Origin: an uncultured Ignavibacteria bacterium
Lineage (GTDB): Bacteria > Bacteroidota > Ignavibacteria > Tepidaquicellales > OLB5
NCBI GenBank assembly: GCA_937873695.1
Contig: CALMYL010000017.1
Coordinates: 79,214 to 143,213, forward strand
Reading direction: 5' to 3'
DNA length: 64,000 bases
The notes under the pieces are model-generated. The model did not search any database, was not told where the DNA came from, and worked only from the letters and a program-made list of their open reading frames with translations. Shown in pieces: positions 28,322-38,115 of the stretch; position 1 is the stretch's first letter; every line of letters starts with the position of its first letter. The translations under genes were made by a program, and so were the position numbers.

Positions 28322-29767
28322 TCAATTTTTTAGAAGCAGCATAAGTTTATTGTAAATCCATTTTCTCCTTGGAGATAAATTTGTTTTGCAAAGCTGACTG
28401 TATAGTATCTCAGCATTTTCTATTTTGTTTTTAAGTACGGCATTAAGCAGAATGGAGTATTCTTTGATAAATACTTTGTATGGTTTTATGAATGAATCAG
28501 GTATTTCCTTATGTGCCCTCAGATAATGTTTGTAACTGTCAATCTCCATCAATGCTTCTTCAAATTTCTCGGTTTCATAAAATATTCTCATCCTGTAGTA
28601 TTTGGAATCCATGTAATGAATATAATTTTCGCCGGCAACTTTGTTTAGGAAAATTACCGCTTCGCTGTACTTTGATTCATTGTAATGTACTATGCCGTAT
28701 GAAAGATTTATTTCATCGTTTCTTATATTTGTTGGTAAATATGATGAATAATTTTCTATGAACCATTTTATCCAGTCAAACTTACCAAGCTGAATAGCTA
28801 CAAAAATGTAATCCCTGAAATTATTGATGGGGAAATTTCCAACCTTGAGATCATTTATGAATCCTTCGTCAAGTTTTCTGTTGTACAGCCTGAATAACTC
28901 TTTATAGTATTCAGGTTCATTGTTATTTGTGCGCAGTATGCAGTAATTTATAAGTAATTGATAGAACATTGACCTGTATGCATCGTCAGCTGTATCTGTG
29001 AGCTGCTCAAAGTACTGAAGCGCCCTTTTGTAATAAAGCTCATCGGTTTTCAGAAGAAAGGCCTTGTAAATATTGTAATGAAATGAAACCTGGCAGTATA
29101 GCTCGTTATAATTTTCTTTTAAAGTGCTTATAAAAGTTTCAGTGTTGCTATCTGTCAGGAAGTTTAGTCCTTTTTCTGAAAGTTCTTTTGCTGTCAGGTT
29201 TCCCTGCTGAAGCAGTTCTGTCAGATGCAGGTAATGATTGTTGATATAGCTTGCGTTGTGATAGATAACCTGTTCTTTAAGGTTAGTGAGGAACGGTTCA
29301 TTCTTATTCTGAAATATATAATAGTTACCTAATTGCTGAAGAAACTGGTAATAATAATAATTTGAATCCTGCCCCTTTTTTGTTTTTCCGAATTTCTTAC
29401 TTGTGTGGTTCACTTTTTGAATGAACAGATCATATTCAAAATTATTTATCAGGTATAAACTAACAAGATTGTTAAATAGAAGTTCATTTCGGTATGTTTC
29501 CTTGAACACTATATACTGCTCTGCCATTGTCATTAACTCGGATAGCCTGTTCCATACACTGCGGCTTGTATATGAAAGTTCTTCAGTAAGAGACTTTATC
29601 ATTTCAGCAGAATTTGCGGCTAACGATGTTTTCTTTTCAATTGCACCCAGGAAAACAGAAAAATCTCTCCCCTTATTTACAAAACCCGAAGATATAAATT
29701 TTTTAAATTCCCTCTTATCCCGTTTATTGAGTTTTGTATAAAATTGTATGAACTTTATTTTAATCAT
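28322..29767 (-). CDS. Helical-repeat (TPR-like) protein of unknown function
   Basis: This 481-residue protein has no signal peptide or membrane segment. The N-terminus is basic (FYTKLNKRDKREFKKFI). The remainder is strongly helical with many Tyr, Leu and Asn residues, and the C-terminal part has TPR-like pairs (GIVHYNESKYSEAVIFLNKV, YYRMRIFYETEKFEEALMEI). I do not recognise a named family. The gene lies 80 bases upstream of the TonB-dependent receptor on the same strand, so co-expression is possible but unproven. Confidence 0.78.
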   Translation of the reverse strand: MIKIKFIQFYTKLNKRDKREFKKFISSGFVNKGRDFSVFLGAIEKKTSLAANSAEMIKSLTEELSYTSRSVWNRLSELMTMAEQYIVFKETYRNELLFNNLVSLYLINNFEYDLFIQKVNHTSKKFGKTKKGQDSNYYYYQFLQQLGNYYIFQNKNEPFLTNLKEQVIYHNASYINNHYLHLTELLQQGNLTAKELSEKGLNFLTDSNTETFISTLKENYNELYCQVSFHYNIYKAFLLKTDELYYKRALQYFEQLTDTADDAYRSMFYQLLINYCILRTNNNEPEYYKELFRLYNRKLDEGFINDLKVGNFPINNFRDYIFVAIQLGKFDWIKWFIENYSSYLPTNIRNDEINLSYGIVHYNESKYSEAVIFLNKVAGENYIHYMDSKYYRMRIFYETEKFEEALMEIDSYKHYLRAHKEIPDSFIKPYKVFIKEYSILLNAVLKNKIENAEILYSQLCKTNLSPRRKWIYNKLMLLLKN

Positions 29768-29934
29768 TTTTCTGGGTAATAAAATAGCTCAAAAATTGAA
29801 AAAAAGATATGAAATTACTGATATATATCAGGTCATATTGGGTAATATTGTGAATATTTTTCTTTGGAAACAGATAATTGTTAAGATATTTTTAGATAAT
29901 ATAATTTTTAAATTCAATAGAGGGAGCAATAGAA

Positions 29935-32145
29935 ATGAAGAAAATTACATTTCTCTTAATAATATTTTTCACAGCGCTAAATATATATTCACAATCAGGC
30001 GGCTGGCAGTGGTCTAATCCCAAACCCCAGGGAGGTACGGTCCAGAATATGAAAATGATTGATGCCAATAACTGGTATGCTATGTGTGATTATGGTGTTA
30101 TGATGAAAACCACCAATGCCGGGGTTAACTGGAATACTTTTTCAATCGGTTATCAAAGTACATTGTATCCCGGTTCAGGGGTACTGCAGTCGCTTTACAG
30201 CGGCTGGTTTTTTGATGTGAATAATTTTCTGCTTGGCAGTCAGAGCTGCAGGGGTATTGTCAGGTCAACAAACGGTGGTCTGAGCTATGATACGGTCCAG
30301 GTTCTTGCAACAGGTTCGGGTTCAATTTATGATTTCCATTTCATAAACGCACAGACAGGATATTTCTGCGGTACAAGTACTTACAAGATACAAAAAACCA
30401 CTAACGGCGGATTGAACTGGAGCGCAGTTCCATTTACTGCAACTTCAACTTTGTATTCAATCAACGCACCTGATACAAATAATATTATTGTAACATCAAC
30501 TTCCGGTAATACTTATTTTACTACTAACGCAGGCATTAACTGGATAACTTCTAACGTAGGAACAACAAATACACTATATGATTCAAAATGGATAAATGCC
30601 ACTACCGGTTATTTATGCGGATCAAGCGGATGTTTTAGGTATACCACCAATGGCGGTGTAAACTGGCAGGGTACTAACCCCCCAACAACAAGTACTATGC
30701 AAAGAATTCTGGTATCCGGTACGACTGTTTATGTTGGTGGATTTAACCAGACAAATATATACAGCACAACTGATAACGGTACTACATGGAATACAATACC
30801 ATATGCCGCATCAGGTCAATATTCAACATTCAATATTTACTCAATGGATATTGTTGGTTCAACAATCTTTGTTGCGGGTACTTACGGACTCATGAATAAA
30901 TCAACAGATGCCGGTGCAAACTGGGTTACAGCCTCAACTCACGTAACTGTTGCGAACATGGTTGATATTTACGCCGCATCCGGTAGTGGCAGGGTAATTG
31001 CGATGGGTACAAATTTAGGCGGTAACGATTGTATAGTGTATTCATCCAACGGCGGAAGCACGTGGCAAAATTCAGGAATGATATCTAATACAAACATGAG
31101 CGACTTAAGCATGCGTAATGCGAATACTGGTTATGTGGTTGGAAGATTTGGATTGTTCTGGAAAACAAGCAATGGAGGCGCTAACTGGGATACTACAAGA
31201 TCCAATAACACGGCACTGACTTCATATTTCTGCAATGGCGTAGATTTTATTGATGATAATACAGGCTGGATAACGGGTGGCGTTGCAGGTGTTGGAGGAA
31301 GTACTAAGATATGGAAAACTACCGATGGCGGAGTTAACTGGACAGAACAGATACAGAATTATACGGGTCCTGTTGGCGTTAGAATCGAATTCCTGGATGC
31401 AAATACCGGGTTTGAGTGCGGAGTTAACCAGGTACAGAAAACAACCAACGGCGGCACAAACTGGGTTATGATCACAAACGGATTAAATACATCATCCACT
31501 TACAATGGTCTTTCGGTTATCGATGCAAATAATGTGATAGCATCTAATTCAAGCGCACAGATCTTCGGTACATCTGACGGCGGCGCAAACTGGGTAAACC
31601 TGAATTTTCCGCTGACAAATATCGGAACATTATTCTGCACAGATTGGATAAATGCAAACACAGGAATGGTTGCGGGGGTTTTTGGAACTGTCGGAAAAAC
31701 CACTAACCGAGGTGCAACGTGGGAGTTATCACAAACCGGCGGGTATACAACAATGGGTATTGATATGGTTCACCCCGATACTGCCTTTGCTGTATGCGGT
31801 AATACATTCGGGGGTGAGATATACAAGTATATTAAAGCTTTAACAGGTACAATAACCTGGAATAATGAAATTCCATCGGAATATTCATTATCACAAAATT
31901 ACCCAAATCCGTTCAATCCTGTTACGAAAATAAAATTTACATTGCAAAAAGAAGGTAATGTTACTTTGAAGGTATTTGATATCACAGGTCAGGAAGTTGA
32001 AACGCTTATTGATGGTTTGGAATTCCGTAGCGGAACAATTACATATGACTTTAACGGTTCCGAACTTTCATCAGGCGTGTATTTCTATTCATTGTTTGTA
32101 GATAACAACAGGATAGATACAAAAAAGATGGTTCTGGTAAAATAA
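29935..32145 (+). CDS. Secreted YCF48/BNR-type beta-propeller protein with T9SS sorting domain
   Basis: This 736-residue protein has a signal peptide (MKKITFLLIIFFTALNIYSQ) preceded by a good ribosome-binding site (AGGGAG). It contains more than ten repeats with the core TTNGGxNW or STDAGANW, each followed by a segment such as DANTGFECG or NANTGMVAG, the pattern of YCF48-like/BNR propellers. The C-terminus is a Por-type CTD (NYPNPFNPVTKI...MVLVK). These are likely surface or secreted binding proteins. Function beyond that is unknown. Confidence 0.88.
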   Translation: MKKITFLLIIFFTALNIYSQSGGWQWSNPKPQGGTVQNMKMIDANNWYAMCDYGVMMKTTNAGVNWNTFSIGYQSTLYPGSGVLQSLYSGWFFDVNNFLLGSQSCRGIVRSTNGGLSYDTVQVLATGSGSIYDFHFINAQTGYFCGTSTYKIQKTTNGGLNWSAVPFTATSTLYSINAPDTNNIIVTSTSGNTYFTTNAGINWITSNVGTTNTLYDSKWINATTGYLCGSSGCFRYTTNGGVNWQGTNPPTTSTMQRILVSGTTVYVGGFNQTNIYSTTDNGTTWNTIPYAASGQYSTFNIYSMDIVGSTIFVAGTYGLMNKSTDAGANWVTASTHVTVANMVDIYAASGSGRVIAMGTNLGGNDCIVYSSNGGSTWQNSGMISNTNMSDLSMRNANTGYVVGRFGLFWKTSNGGANWDTTRSNNTALTSYFCNGVDFIDDNTGWITGGVAGVGGSTKIWKTTDGGVNWTEQIQNYTGPVGVRIEFLDANTGFECGVNQVQKTTNGGTNWVMITNGLNTSSTYNGLSVIDANNVIASNSSAQIFGTSDGGANWVNLNFPLTNIGTLFCTDWINANTGMVAGVFGTVGKTTNRGATWELSQTGGYTTMGIDMVHPDTAFAVCGNTFGGEIYKYIKALTGTITWNNEIPSEYSLSQNYPNPFNPVTKIKFTLQKEGNVTLKVFDITGQEVETLIDGLEFRSGTITYDFNGSELSSGVYFYSLFVDNNRIDTKKMVLVK

Positions 32146-32156
32146 ATTAAATTTAC

Positions 32157-32232
32157 AAACCGGTATCAGTTCTACAGGGGTAATTTCGATAAGGGGGCAT
32201 CCTATGGAATACGGAAAGGTACCGGTTTTTTT
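32157..32232 (+). terminator. Long-loop stem-loop with T-run after the YCF48-like gene
   Basis: AAACCGGTA (32157-32165) pairs perfectly with TACCGGTTT (32220-32228) across a 54-base loop and is followed by TTTT, so it can act as an intrinsic terminator. The loop is unusually long. Confidence 0.55.
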
Positions 32233-32245
32233 ATTACATTATTTG

Positions 32246-32318
32246 TGCCGGTAAGCTGCATCAGGTTATCTGAACTTCATATCTGAAGCTCTCTCTAAGA
32301 ATACCTGAATTACCGGCA
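32246..32318 (-). other. Nested stem-loop downstream of the SBBP gene
   Basis: TGCCGGTAA (32246-32254) pairs perfectly with TTACCGGCA (32310-32318). Inside lie a second pair TCAGGT/ACCTGA and a small CTTCA-TATC-TGAAG hairpin. It is just downstream of the minus-strand SBBP gene and may terminate it or form a structured RNA end. Confidence 0.5.
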
Positions 32319-32322
32319 TTTT

Positions 32323-33948
32323 CTATTTGATAATGATCATTTTTCTGGTTTCAGAAAAGTTTCCAAAAACCACTCTGTAAAAATAAACACCGCTTGAATA
32401 AGCTAACGAGTTAAATGTAATTTCGTATACCCCGGCATTCAAATAGCTGTTTATCAGGTCTTCTTTATGCTTTCCTGTAACATCAAATATTGAGATCATT
32501 ACAGGGTTTGAAGATGAAATGCTGAAACGGATCTTTGTTGCAGGATTAAACGGATTCGGATAATTTTGTTCAAGTGAAAATTTATTCGGTATTTCCGTTG
32601 ATATTGGCTGAATACCAATAGTTGAGGAATATTTTATAGTAACAAAATCAGTATTGCCCAAATTATCGCTGCCACCGGTTACGTAAACGTTACCTTGGTT
32701 ATCTACAGTCAGCGCATTTCCGCTGTCAAATTCATTGCCAATACCGTTATATGTCTGTACCCACTGCTGAACGCCGGCGGTATTATACCCGACTGTAACT
32801 ATATTCTGCGGGCTGCCGGCACCATCGCCAACAATACCGGTAACATACACATTACCATTTGCATCAGGGGCAACCCAGTTGCAGTAATCATTGCTTGAAT
32901 CCGGTCCGGTATAACGCGCTATCCATTGCTGCACACCTGAATTGTTATACTTAATTGTGCAGTAATCATCCCCGGTACCGATCCCCGCGCTGTTGCCGGT
33001 AATGTAAACATTGCCTGCCGGATCTAAAATGACATTCCATGATTCATCCCATCCATCGGGGCCGTCATATCTCTGTACCCACTGCTGAGCGCCTGAATTG
33101 TTGTACTTTATTGTACAGTAATCCGGACCCGAGGTGCTTCCGTAACTGTAGCCGGTTACGAAAATGTTCCCATTTGCGTCAATTGCATTTGATGAAGGAA
33201 AATCCTCGCCATTACCGGGGCCGTTATAAAACACAGCCCAAATCTGAACGCCGCTTGTGTTATATTTTAAAGTAATGTAATCCAGGTCAGAGCCTGTCCT
33301 GGTGACTGCGCCTGTAACATATGAATTACCTGCATTATCAATTGAAATTGAATTGCCGTAATCATCATTATTTGCTGAGCCATTGTATCTTACCATCCAC
33401 TGTTGTGCACCCGATGAATTATATTTTATTGTACAGATATCATCGCCTGTTGAGCCGCCGTTACTGTAACCGGTTATATATACATTACCGGAATTATCAA
33501 ATTGCAGAGAGTAAACTTCGTCGGTTGCGTTACCCGGTCCGTTGTATCTTGATGCCCATTGCTGCACTCCTGCGGAATTATACTTCACTACGCAGTAATC
33601 TAGTCCTGTACCGCTTCCTGTGCTTGCACCGCTTACGTAAACATTGCCCGCATTATCAACCTTTACCAGGTATGCATCATCATCAGCATTACCGGGTCCA
33701 TTGTACCTGCCAACCCATTGCGTGAGTCCATCGCTGTTATATTTAACCACAGTGAAATCCTTGCCGGAACCTGACCCTGTACTTGCACCCGCAACGTATA
33801 TATTGCCTGCGGCATCCACATAAATTGATGTTGCTTCATCATAGTCATTGCCTGTTCCGTTATATCTTTTTTCCCAAACGGTTGAAACCTGAGAGTATAT
33901 CTGAGTTGAAAAAACAAAAATTAAACTTAATAGTATTATTTTTTTCAT
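32323..33948 (-). CDS. Secreted SBBP-repeat propeller protein with T9SS sorting domain
   Basis: This 541-residue protein has a signal peptide (MKKIILLSLIFVFSTQIYSQ) and about eight near-identical ~52-residue repeats, each with DNAGNVYVTG, a DYCTIKYNNSG core and WVQRYNGPGN, matching SBBP (seven-bladed beta-propeller) repeats. It ends with a Por-type CTD (NYPNPFNPATKI...KMIIIK). The repeats are similar at the DNA level too, which makes copy-number change by recombination plausible. It is likely surface-exposed; no enzymatic motif is seen. Confidence 0.88.
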   Translation of the reverse strand: MKKIILLSLIFVFSTQIYSQVSTVWEKRYNGTGNDYDEATSIYVDAAGNIYVAGASTGSGSGKDFTVVKYNSDGLTQWVGRYNGPGNADDDAYLVKVDNAGNVYVSGASTGSGTGLDYCVVKYNSAGVQQWASRYNGPGNATDEVYSLQFDNSGNVYITGYSNGGSTGDDICTIKYNSSGAQQWMVRYNGSANNDDYGNSISIDNAGNSYVTGAVTRTGSDLDYITLKYNTSGVQIWAVFYNGPGNGEDFPSSNAIDANGNIFVTGYSYGSTSGPDYCTIKYNNSGAQQWVQRYDGPDGWDESWNVILDPAGNVYITGNSAGIGTGDDYCTIKYNNSGVQQWIARYTGPDSSNDYCNWVAPDANGNVYVTGIVGDGAGSPQNIVTVGYNTAGVQQWVQTYNGIGNEFDSGNALTVDNQGNVYVTGGSDNLGNTDFVTIKYSSTIGIQPISTEIPNKFSLEQNYPNPFNPATKIRFSISSSNPVMISIFDVTGKHKEDLINSYLNAGVYEITFNSLAYSSGVYFYRVVFGNFSETRKMIIIK

Positions 33949-34053
33949 AAAGTTACTTCCGGAAAATAATATTTAATTGTAATTATTCAAACTTATTATA
34001 CGGTAAATATAACCAAAAATGTTGTTTATTGGATAAATGCTAATAGGGTAGAT

Positions 34054-37000
34054 CTACAAAACTGCCAATTTTTGTACAAAATTGTGAATTTCTGTGAGTT
34101 TTTCTGCAGGCGTTTCCTGCTTTGGAATACGGAAAAGTACTGAAAGAGAGCTCTTTGATTGTTTGACCCGTGAGGTGTTCTTGAAGTGTTCATTTATAAA
34201 CCCCAATACTTTTTCAAAGTACCCGCTCGTGTATATATTTTCATTGTTCAGGTCAAAGAATAATTCAAGCTGCTCTCCCGAAATTACGATCTTTTCAAAT
34301 CCGATCGCTGATAGTATCAACTTAATTTCAATGTGATGCAGCAGCGAAGTTACTTCATCAGTCAGTTTGCCAAAGCGGTCTTCAAGTTCTAGCTTAATTT
34401 CATTAAGCTCATCCTGTGATGTAACTTTGGATAATCTCTGGTAAATTTCAAGCCTTGTGTTTTCATCATCAATATATGTTTCCGGCAGGTACATGCTGAT
34501 ATCCGATTCAACCAGCACATCTCTAAATTTATGTTTGCTGCTTTTCTGCGTTAGCTGCTGCATTGTTTCTGCGGGAAGCGACTCTGCCGGGATAGTCTCT
34601 TTTAGCTCCTCAACAGCTTCATCCAGCAGCTGCATATACATATCGAATCCGATTTCACCAATAAATCCGCTTTGCTCTTTGCCCAGCAGGTTTCCTGCGC
34701 CGCGTATTTCAAGATCTTTCAATGCAAGATTCATTCCGCTGCCCAGTTCTGAGAATTCTTCTATCGCATGCAGTCTGCGAACAGCCTGCTTTGTAAGTGA
34801 GCTTTGCGGGGGAGTAACAAGGTACGCATATGATTTGATATTCGATCTGCCGACCCTGCCGCGCAGCTGGTAAAGCTCGGCAAGCCCGAAATTATCCGCG
34901 CGGTTGATTATTATTGTATTTACACTCGGTATATCAAGCCCAGATTCGATGATCTTTGTGCATAACAAAACATTTGATTTTTTCTCAAGAAAGCGCATCA
35001 TCACATTTTCAAGCTGTGCAGGTGACATTTGACCGTGTGCAACAGCAACTTTTGCGTAAGGTACAATCTCTTCAATAATCTCAGCAAGTTCATCAAGCTT
35101 GGCAATTTTATCATTTACAAAATAAACCTGCCCGCCGCGCTGCAGCTCTCTTGAAATCGCGTTGCCCAGAACCTTCTTATCAAAATTCACGATTTCAGTG
35201 TGTATTGGCTGCCGGTTTTTTGGCGGTGTGTTGATAATGGAAAGATCCCTCGCCCCAAGAAGCGAAAAGTTCAGTGTCCTGGGGATCGGGGTGGCTGTTA
35301 AGGTAAGTACATCAACGTTCTCTCTCAGGAATTTCAGTTTTTCTTTTGCCTTAACGCCAAAGCGCTGCTCTTCATCTATTATCAACAAACCAAGATCCTT
35401 AAAATGCACATCCTTTGAAAGCAGCCGGTGCGTTCCGATAATAATATTTATCTTCCCGTCTTCAAGCTTTTCAAGGATCTCTTTCTGTTCCTTTTTGGAT
35501 TTGAATCTTGAAAGGTGGTCAACTTCAGTTGCCCAGGCGGTGAGCCTGTCTTTAAAAGTATTATAATGCTGCTCTGCAAGAATGGTTGTTGGTACCAGGA
35601 CCGCCACCTGCTTATTATCAACTACCGCTTTGAATGCAGCGCGAACGGCAACTTCTGTTTTGCCGAAACCAACATCACCGCAGACAAGCCTGTCCATCGG
35701 TACTTCCGATTCCATATCGCGCTTTACTGCCTCAGTTGCGCTTGCCTGGTCAATGGTATCTTCGTATATAAAGCTCGCTTCAAGTTCCTTCTGCCATATA
35801 GAATCACCCGAAAACATGTATCCTTTTTCTGATTTACGTTTTGAGTATAACATTATAAGGTCACGGGCAATTTCCTGTATCTTTTTCTTGGTTTTCTGCT
35901 TGATGCGTTCCCACTCACTGCCGCCAAGCTTATTTAGTTTTGGAGTAACGCCTTCCTGCGCTGAGAACTTTTTAATGAGGTTTAGCGAGTTAAGATTAAC
36001 GAATACCATATCATTATCTTTGTATAGCAGTTTTACGGCTTCCTGCTCAACTCCTCCGGTAACAATTTTTTTCAATCCCGCATATTTACCTATGCCAAAA
36101 TTCTGGTGAACCATGAAGTCACCGTAATTTACAGTGCTCAGCTCTTTAAAAGTAATTCCGCCAAACTTCCTCTTTCTTCTGGCGGGCCTGAAATACCTTC
36201 CGAAAACCTGGTGTTCAGTATAAACTGCTATATTCGCCGAAGGCAGTATAAATCCTTCATGGAATGAACCGTTCAGGAATTTTATACCGGGAAGGTTCTC
36301 AGTGTTCAGCAGGTCTTCAACAAGCTCACGGGTGCGGTTTAGCTGGTAATCATCTGTGCAGCTGATAAAAACATCATAACCTGCGGATGAAAGTTCTTTT
36401 AGATTTTCTGCGAATAATTTAGAATTAGAATTGAACGCGGGCTGAGATTTAGCGTCAAAAAACAGCTCCTGTATTTTTTCTTTTTCTTCATTGTTAAATG
36501 ACGCGCTCTTCAGCAGCGGAAATCCGGAAAAGTAACTTCGCCTGAAATTAATGCTCTTGAAAAAGACATTCGGCATGTCTTCTTTTATCAGGTCAGGTTC
36601 ATCAAGCAGAAACAGGGTATCGCTCTTTAAGTAATCAATAAGTTTTTCGGTTGAATCCTCGTCATTGTTAAGTGTTTCGGCTGATGGCAGTATCTCAACT
36701 GATTCCAATTGCGCAATTGAACGCTGTGTAACAGGGTCAAATTCCCTTATTGATTCAACTATATCTCCAAAAAACTCTATTCTTACCGGCTGGTTAAGGT
36801 TTTCTGTGTATATATCAATTATACCGCCGCGTACTGCATAATCGTTTTCTTCTTCAACAATTTTCTTTTTTGTGAAATTGAATTCCCTTAGCTTTGAGAT
36901 CAGTTCCTCAAAACTGAATTCAGTATTTTTTTTCAGGGATATGATATTTTTCCTGAATGATTCTTCTGTAATGATGTTTTTATCTAGAGCAGCAGGAGAA

Positions 37001-37332
37001 GTTACAAGAACAAAACTCTCATCACCTGTTAGTTTTTTTAAAGTGCCCGAAAGAGGAGTCACATCAGATTCAAATTCCTCGTCAAACTCACCCAGGTACA
37101 GCGAAGTTTTGTCTTCGCCAAGCAGCAGGTTCAGGTCATCTTTCAATTTAAAAAGCTTAGCTGAATCATTTGAACAGAAAACAATTTTTCTGTTTGTTCG
37201 GAAAAACATTGAAATTACGAACGATGTAAGCGAACCGCGAATGCCCGTGAAAAATAATTCTTTTTCACCGGATGCTAATATTTTCCGGAATTCAGGTGAC
37301 TGACGGACTTTTTCCTGTAATTGCTTTAACAA
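34054..37332 (-). CDS. mfd: Transcription-repair coupling factor Mfd
   Basis: This 1092-residue protein has the N-terminal UvrB-like region, the RNA-polymerase-interacting domain (VHQNFGIGKYAGLKKI), and a full superfamily-2 translocase: Walker A GDVGFGKTEVA, DEEQRFG (motif II), TLTATPIPRTL and motif VI QLRGRVGRS, then a C-terminal TRCF domain. Mfd removes RNA polymerase stalled at DNA lesions and recruits UvrA. Its start overlaps the end of ksgA by 7 bases, so the two are translationally coupled. Confidence 0.98.
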   Translation of the reverse strand: MLKQLQEKVRQSPEFRKILASGEKELFFTGIRGSLTSFVISMFFRTNRKIVFCSNDSAKLFKLKDDLNLLLGEDKTSLYLGEFDEEFESDVTPLSGTLKKLTGDESFVLVTSPAALDKNIITEESFRKNIISLKKNTEFSFEELISKLREFNFTKKKIVEEENDYAVRGGIIDIYTENLNQPVRIEFFGDIVESIREFDPVTQRSIAQLESVEILPSAETLNNDEDSTEKLIDYLKSDTLFLLDEPDLIKEDMPNVFFKSINFRRSYFSGFPLLKSASFNNEEKEKIQELFFDAKSQPAFNSNSKLFAENLKELSSAGYDVFISCTDDYQLNRTRELVEDLLNTENLPGIKFLNGSFHEGFILPSANIAVYTEHQVFGRYFRPARRKRKFGGITFKELSTVNYGDFMVHQNFGIGKYAGLKKIVTGGVEQEAVKLLYKDNDMVFVNLNSLNLIKKFSAQEGVTPKLNKLGGSEWERIKQKTKKKIQEIARDLIMLYSKRKSEKGYMFSGDSIWQKELEASFIYEDTIDQASATEAVKRDMESEVPMDRLVCGDVGFGKTEVAVRAAFKAVVDNKQVAVLVPTTILAEQHYNTFKDRLTAWATEVDHLSRFKSKKEQKEILEKLEDGKINIIIGTHRLLSKDVHFKDLGLLIIDEEQRFGVKAKEKLKFLRENVDVLTLTATPIPRTLNFSLLGARDLSIINTPPKNRQPIHTEIVNFDKKVLGNAISRELQRGGQVYFVNDKIAKLDELAEIIEEIVPYAKVAVAHGQMSPAQLENVMMRFLEKKSNVLLCTKIIESGLDIPSVNTIIINRADNFGLAELYQLRGRVGRSNIKSYAYLVTPPQSSLTKQAVRRLHAIEEFSELGSGMNLALKDLEIRGAGNLLGKEQSGFIGEIGFDMYMQLLDEAVEELKETIPAESLPAETMQQLTQKSSKHKFRDVLVESDISMYLPETYIDDENTRLEIYQRLSKVTSQDELNEIKLELEDRFGKLTDEVTSLLHHIEIKLILSAIGFEKIVISGEQLELFFDLNNENIYTSGYFEKVLGFINEHFKNTSRVKQSKSSLSVLFRIPKQETPAEKLTEIHNFVQKLAVL

Positions 37333-38108
37333 AGCCTGTTGCTTAATTCAATAAATTCGTTGATTGTCAAATTCTCTGCTCTTCTTCCCAGATCGATCTC
37401 TGCTTTGGAAAGGTCTGCATCTAGGTTCTTAAGCGCGTTTTTCAGGGTTTTTCTTCTTGTTCCAAATGCAGCTTTTACCAGTTTCCTGAAGAATATCTTA
37501 TCAGTTATATTATCTTCCAGTGAAACAGAAAAATCGAAATATATAATTCTGGAATCAACTTTTGGTTTGGGATAAAAACAATTGCGTGATACTTTGAACA
37601 TGAGTTTTGATGACCCGAAAACATTCAGTAAAATAGTGGGAATACCGTACTCCTTATTATTCGGTTCAGCGGTAATTCGGCGTGCAACTTCTTCCTGTAT
37701 CATTAACTGGGCGTCTTTTACGATGCTTCTGTTATCCATTAATTTAAAAATTATAGGGGAAGTGATATTGTAAGGAATGTTTCCGATCACTCGCAGCTTT
37801 TCAACCTTGTTTCTGCGAAGATTATTCATATCCAGTTTAAGGAAATCTGTGTTAATGATATCAAGCCCCGTGAATAATTCCTTCAGCAAAGCGCAGTTGT
37901 TTCTGTCAAGCTCTATGACTGTAAGATTTGAAGTTTTCTGAAGAATATATCTGGTTAACGCACCTCTTCCCGGACCTATTTCAATAATATGTTCGCCCTG
38001 CTCAATTTCAAACGCATCTACTATGTTCCTGCAGATATTTTCATCAGTCAGGTAATTCTGTCCAAGCGATTTTTTAGGGCGTGTGCTGTATGTATGTTTA
38101 TCGTTCAA
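37326..38108 (-). CDS. ksgA: 16S rRNA dimethyladenosine transferase KsgA/RsmA
   Basis: This 260-residue protein begins with the typical KKSLGQNYLTDENI, followed by SAM-binding motif I IEIGPGRGALTRYIL, acidic VIELDRNN and the catalytic NIPYNITSPIIF. KsgA dimethylates two adjacent adenosines near the 3' end of 16S rRNA. The length fits the family. The gene starts 7 bases after the penicillin-acylase stop codon and overlaps mfd, forming a three-gene unit. Confidence 0.97.
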   Translation of the reverse strand: MNDKHTYSTRPKKSLGQNYLTDENICRNIVDAFEIEQGEHIIEIGPGRGALTRYILQKTSNLTVIELDRNNCALLKELFTGLDIINTDFLKLDMNNLRRNKVEKLRVIGNIPYNITSPIIFKLMDNRSIVKDAQLMIQEEVARRITAEPNNKEYGIPTILLNVFGSSKLMFKVSRNCFYPKPKVDSRIIYFDFSVSLEDNITDKIFFRKLVKAAFGTRRKTLKNALKNLDADLSKAEIDLGRRAENLTINEFIELSNRLC

Positions 38109-38115
38109 TCTATAC

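Noticed and set aside
29768..29934. A small gene in the divergent gap before the YCF48-like gene
   Set aside because: The frame at 29748-30017 overlaps both neighbours and has a low-complexity AT-rich translation. Only a ribosome-binding site for the downstream gene is supported.
33039..33917. Plus-strand frames antisense to the SBBP gene, looking like a repeat array
   Set aside because: They mirror the SBBP coding repeats; the repeat spacing follows 52-residue blades and not a CRISPR repeat-spacer pattern.
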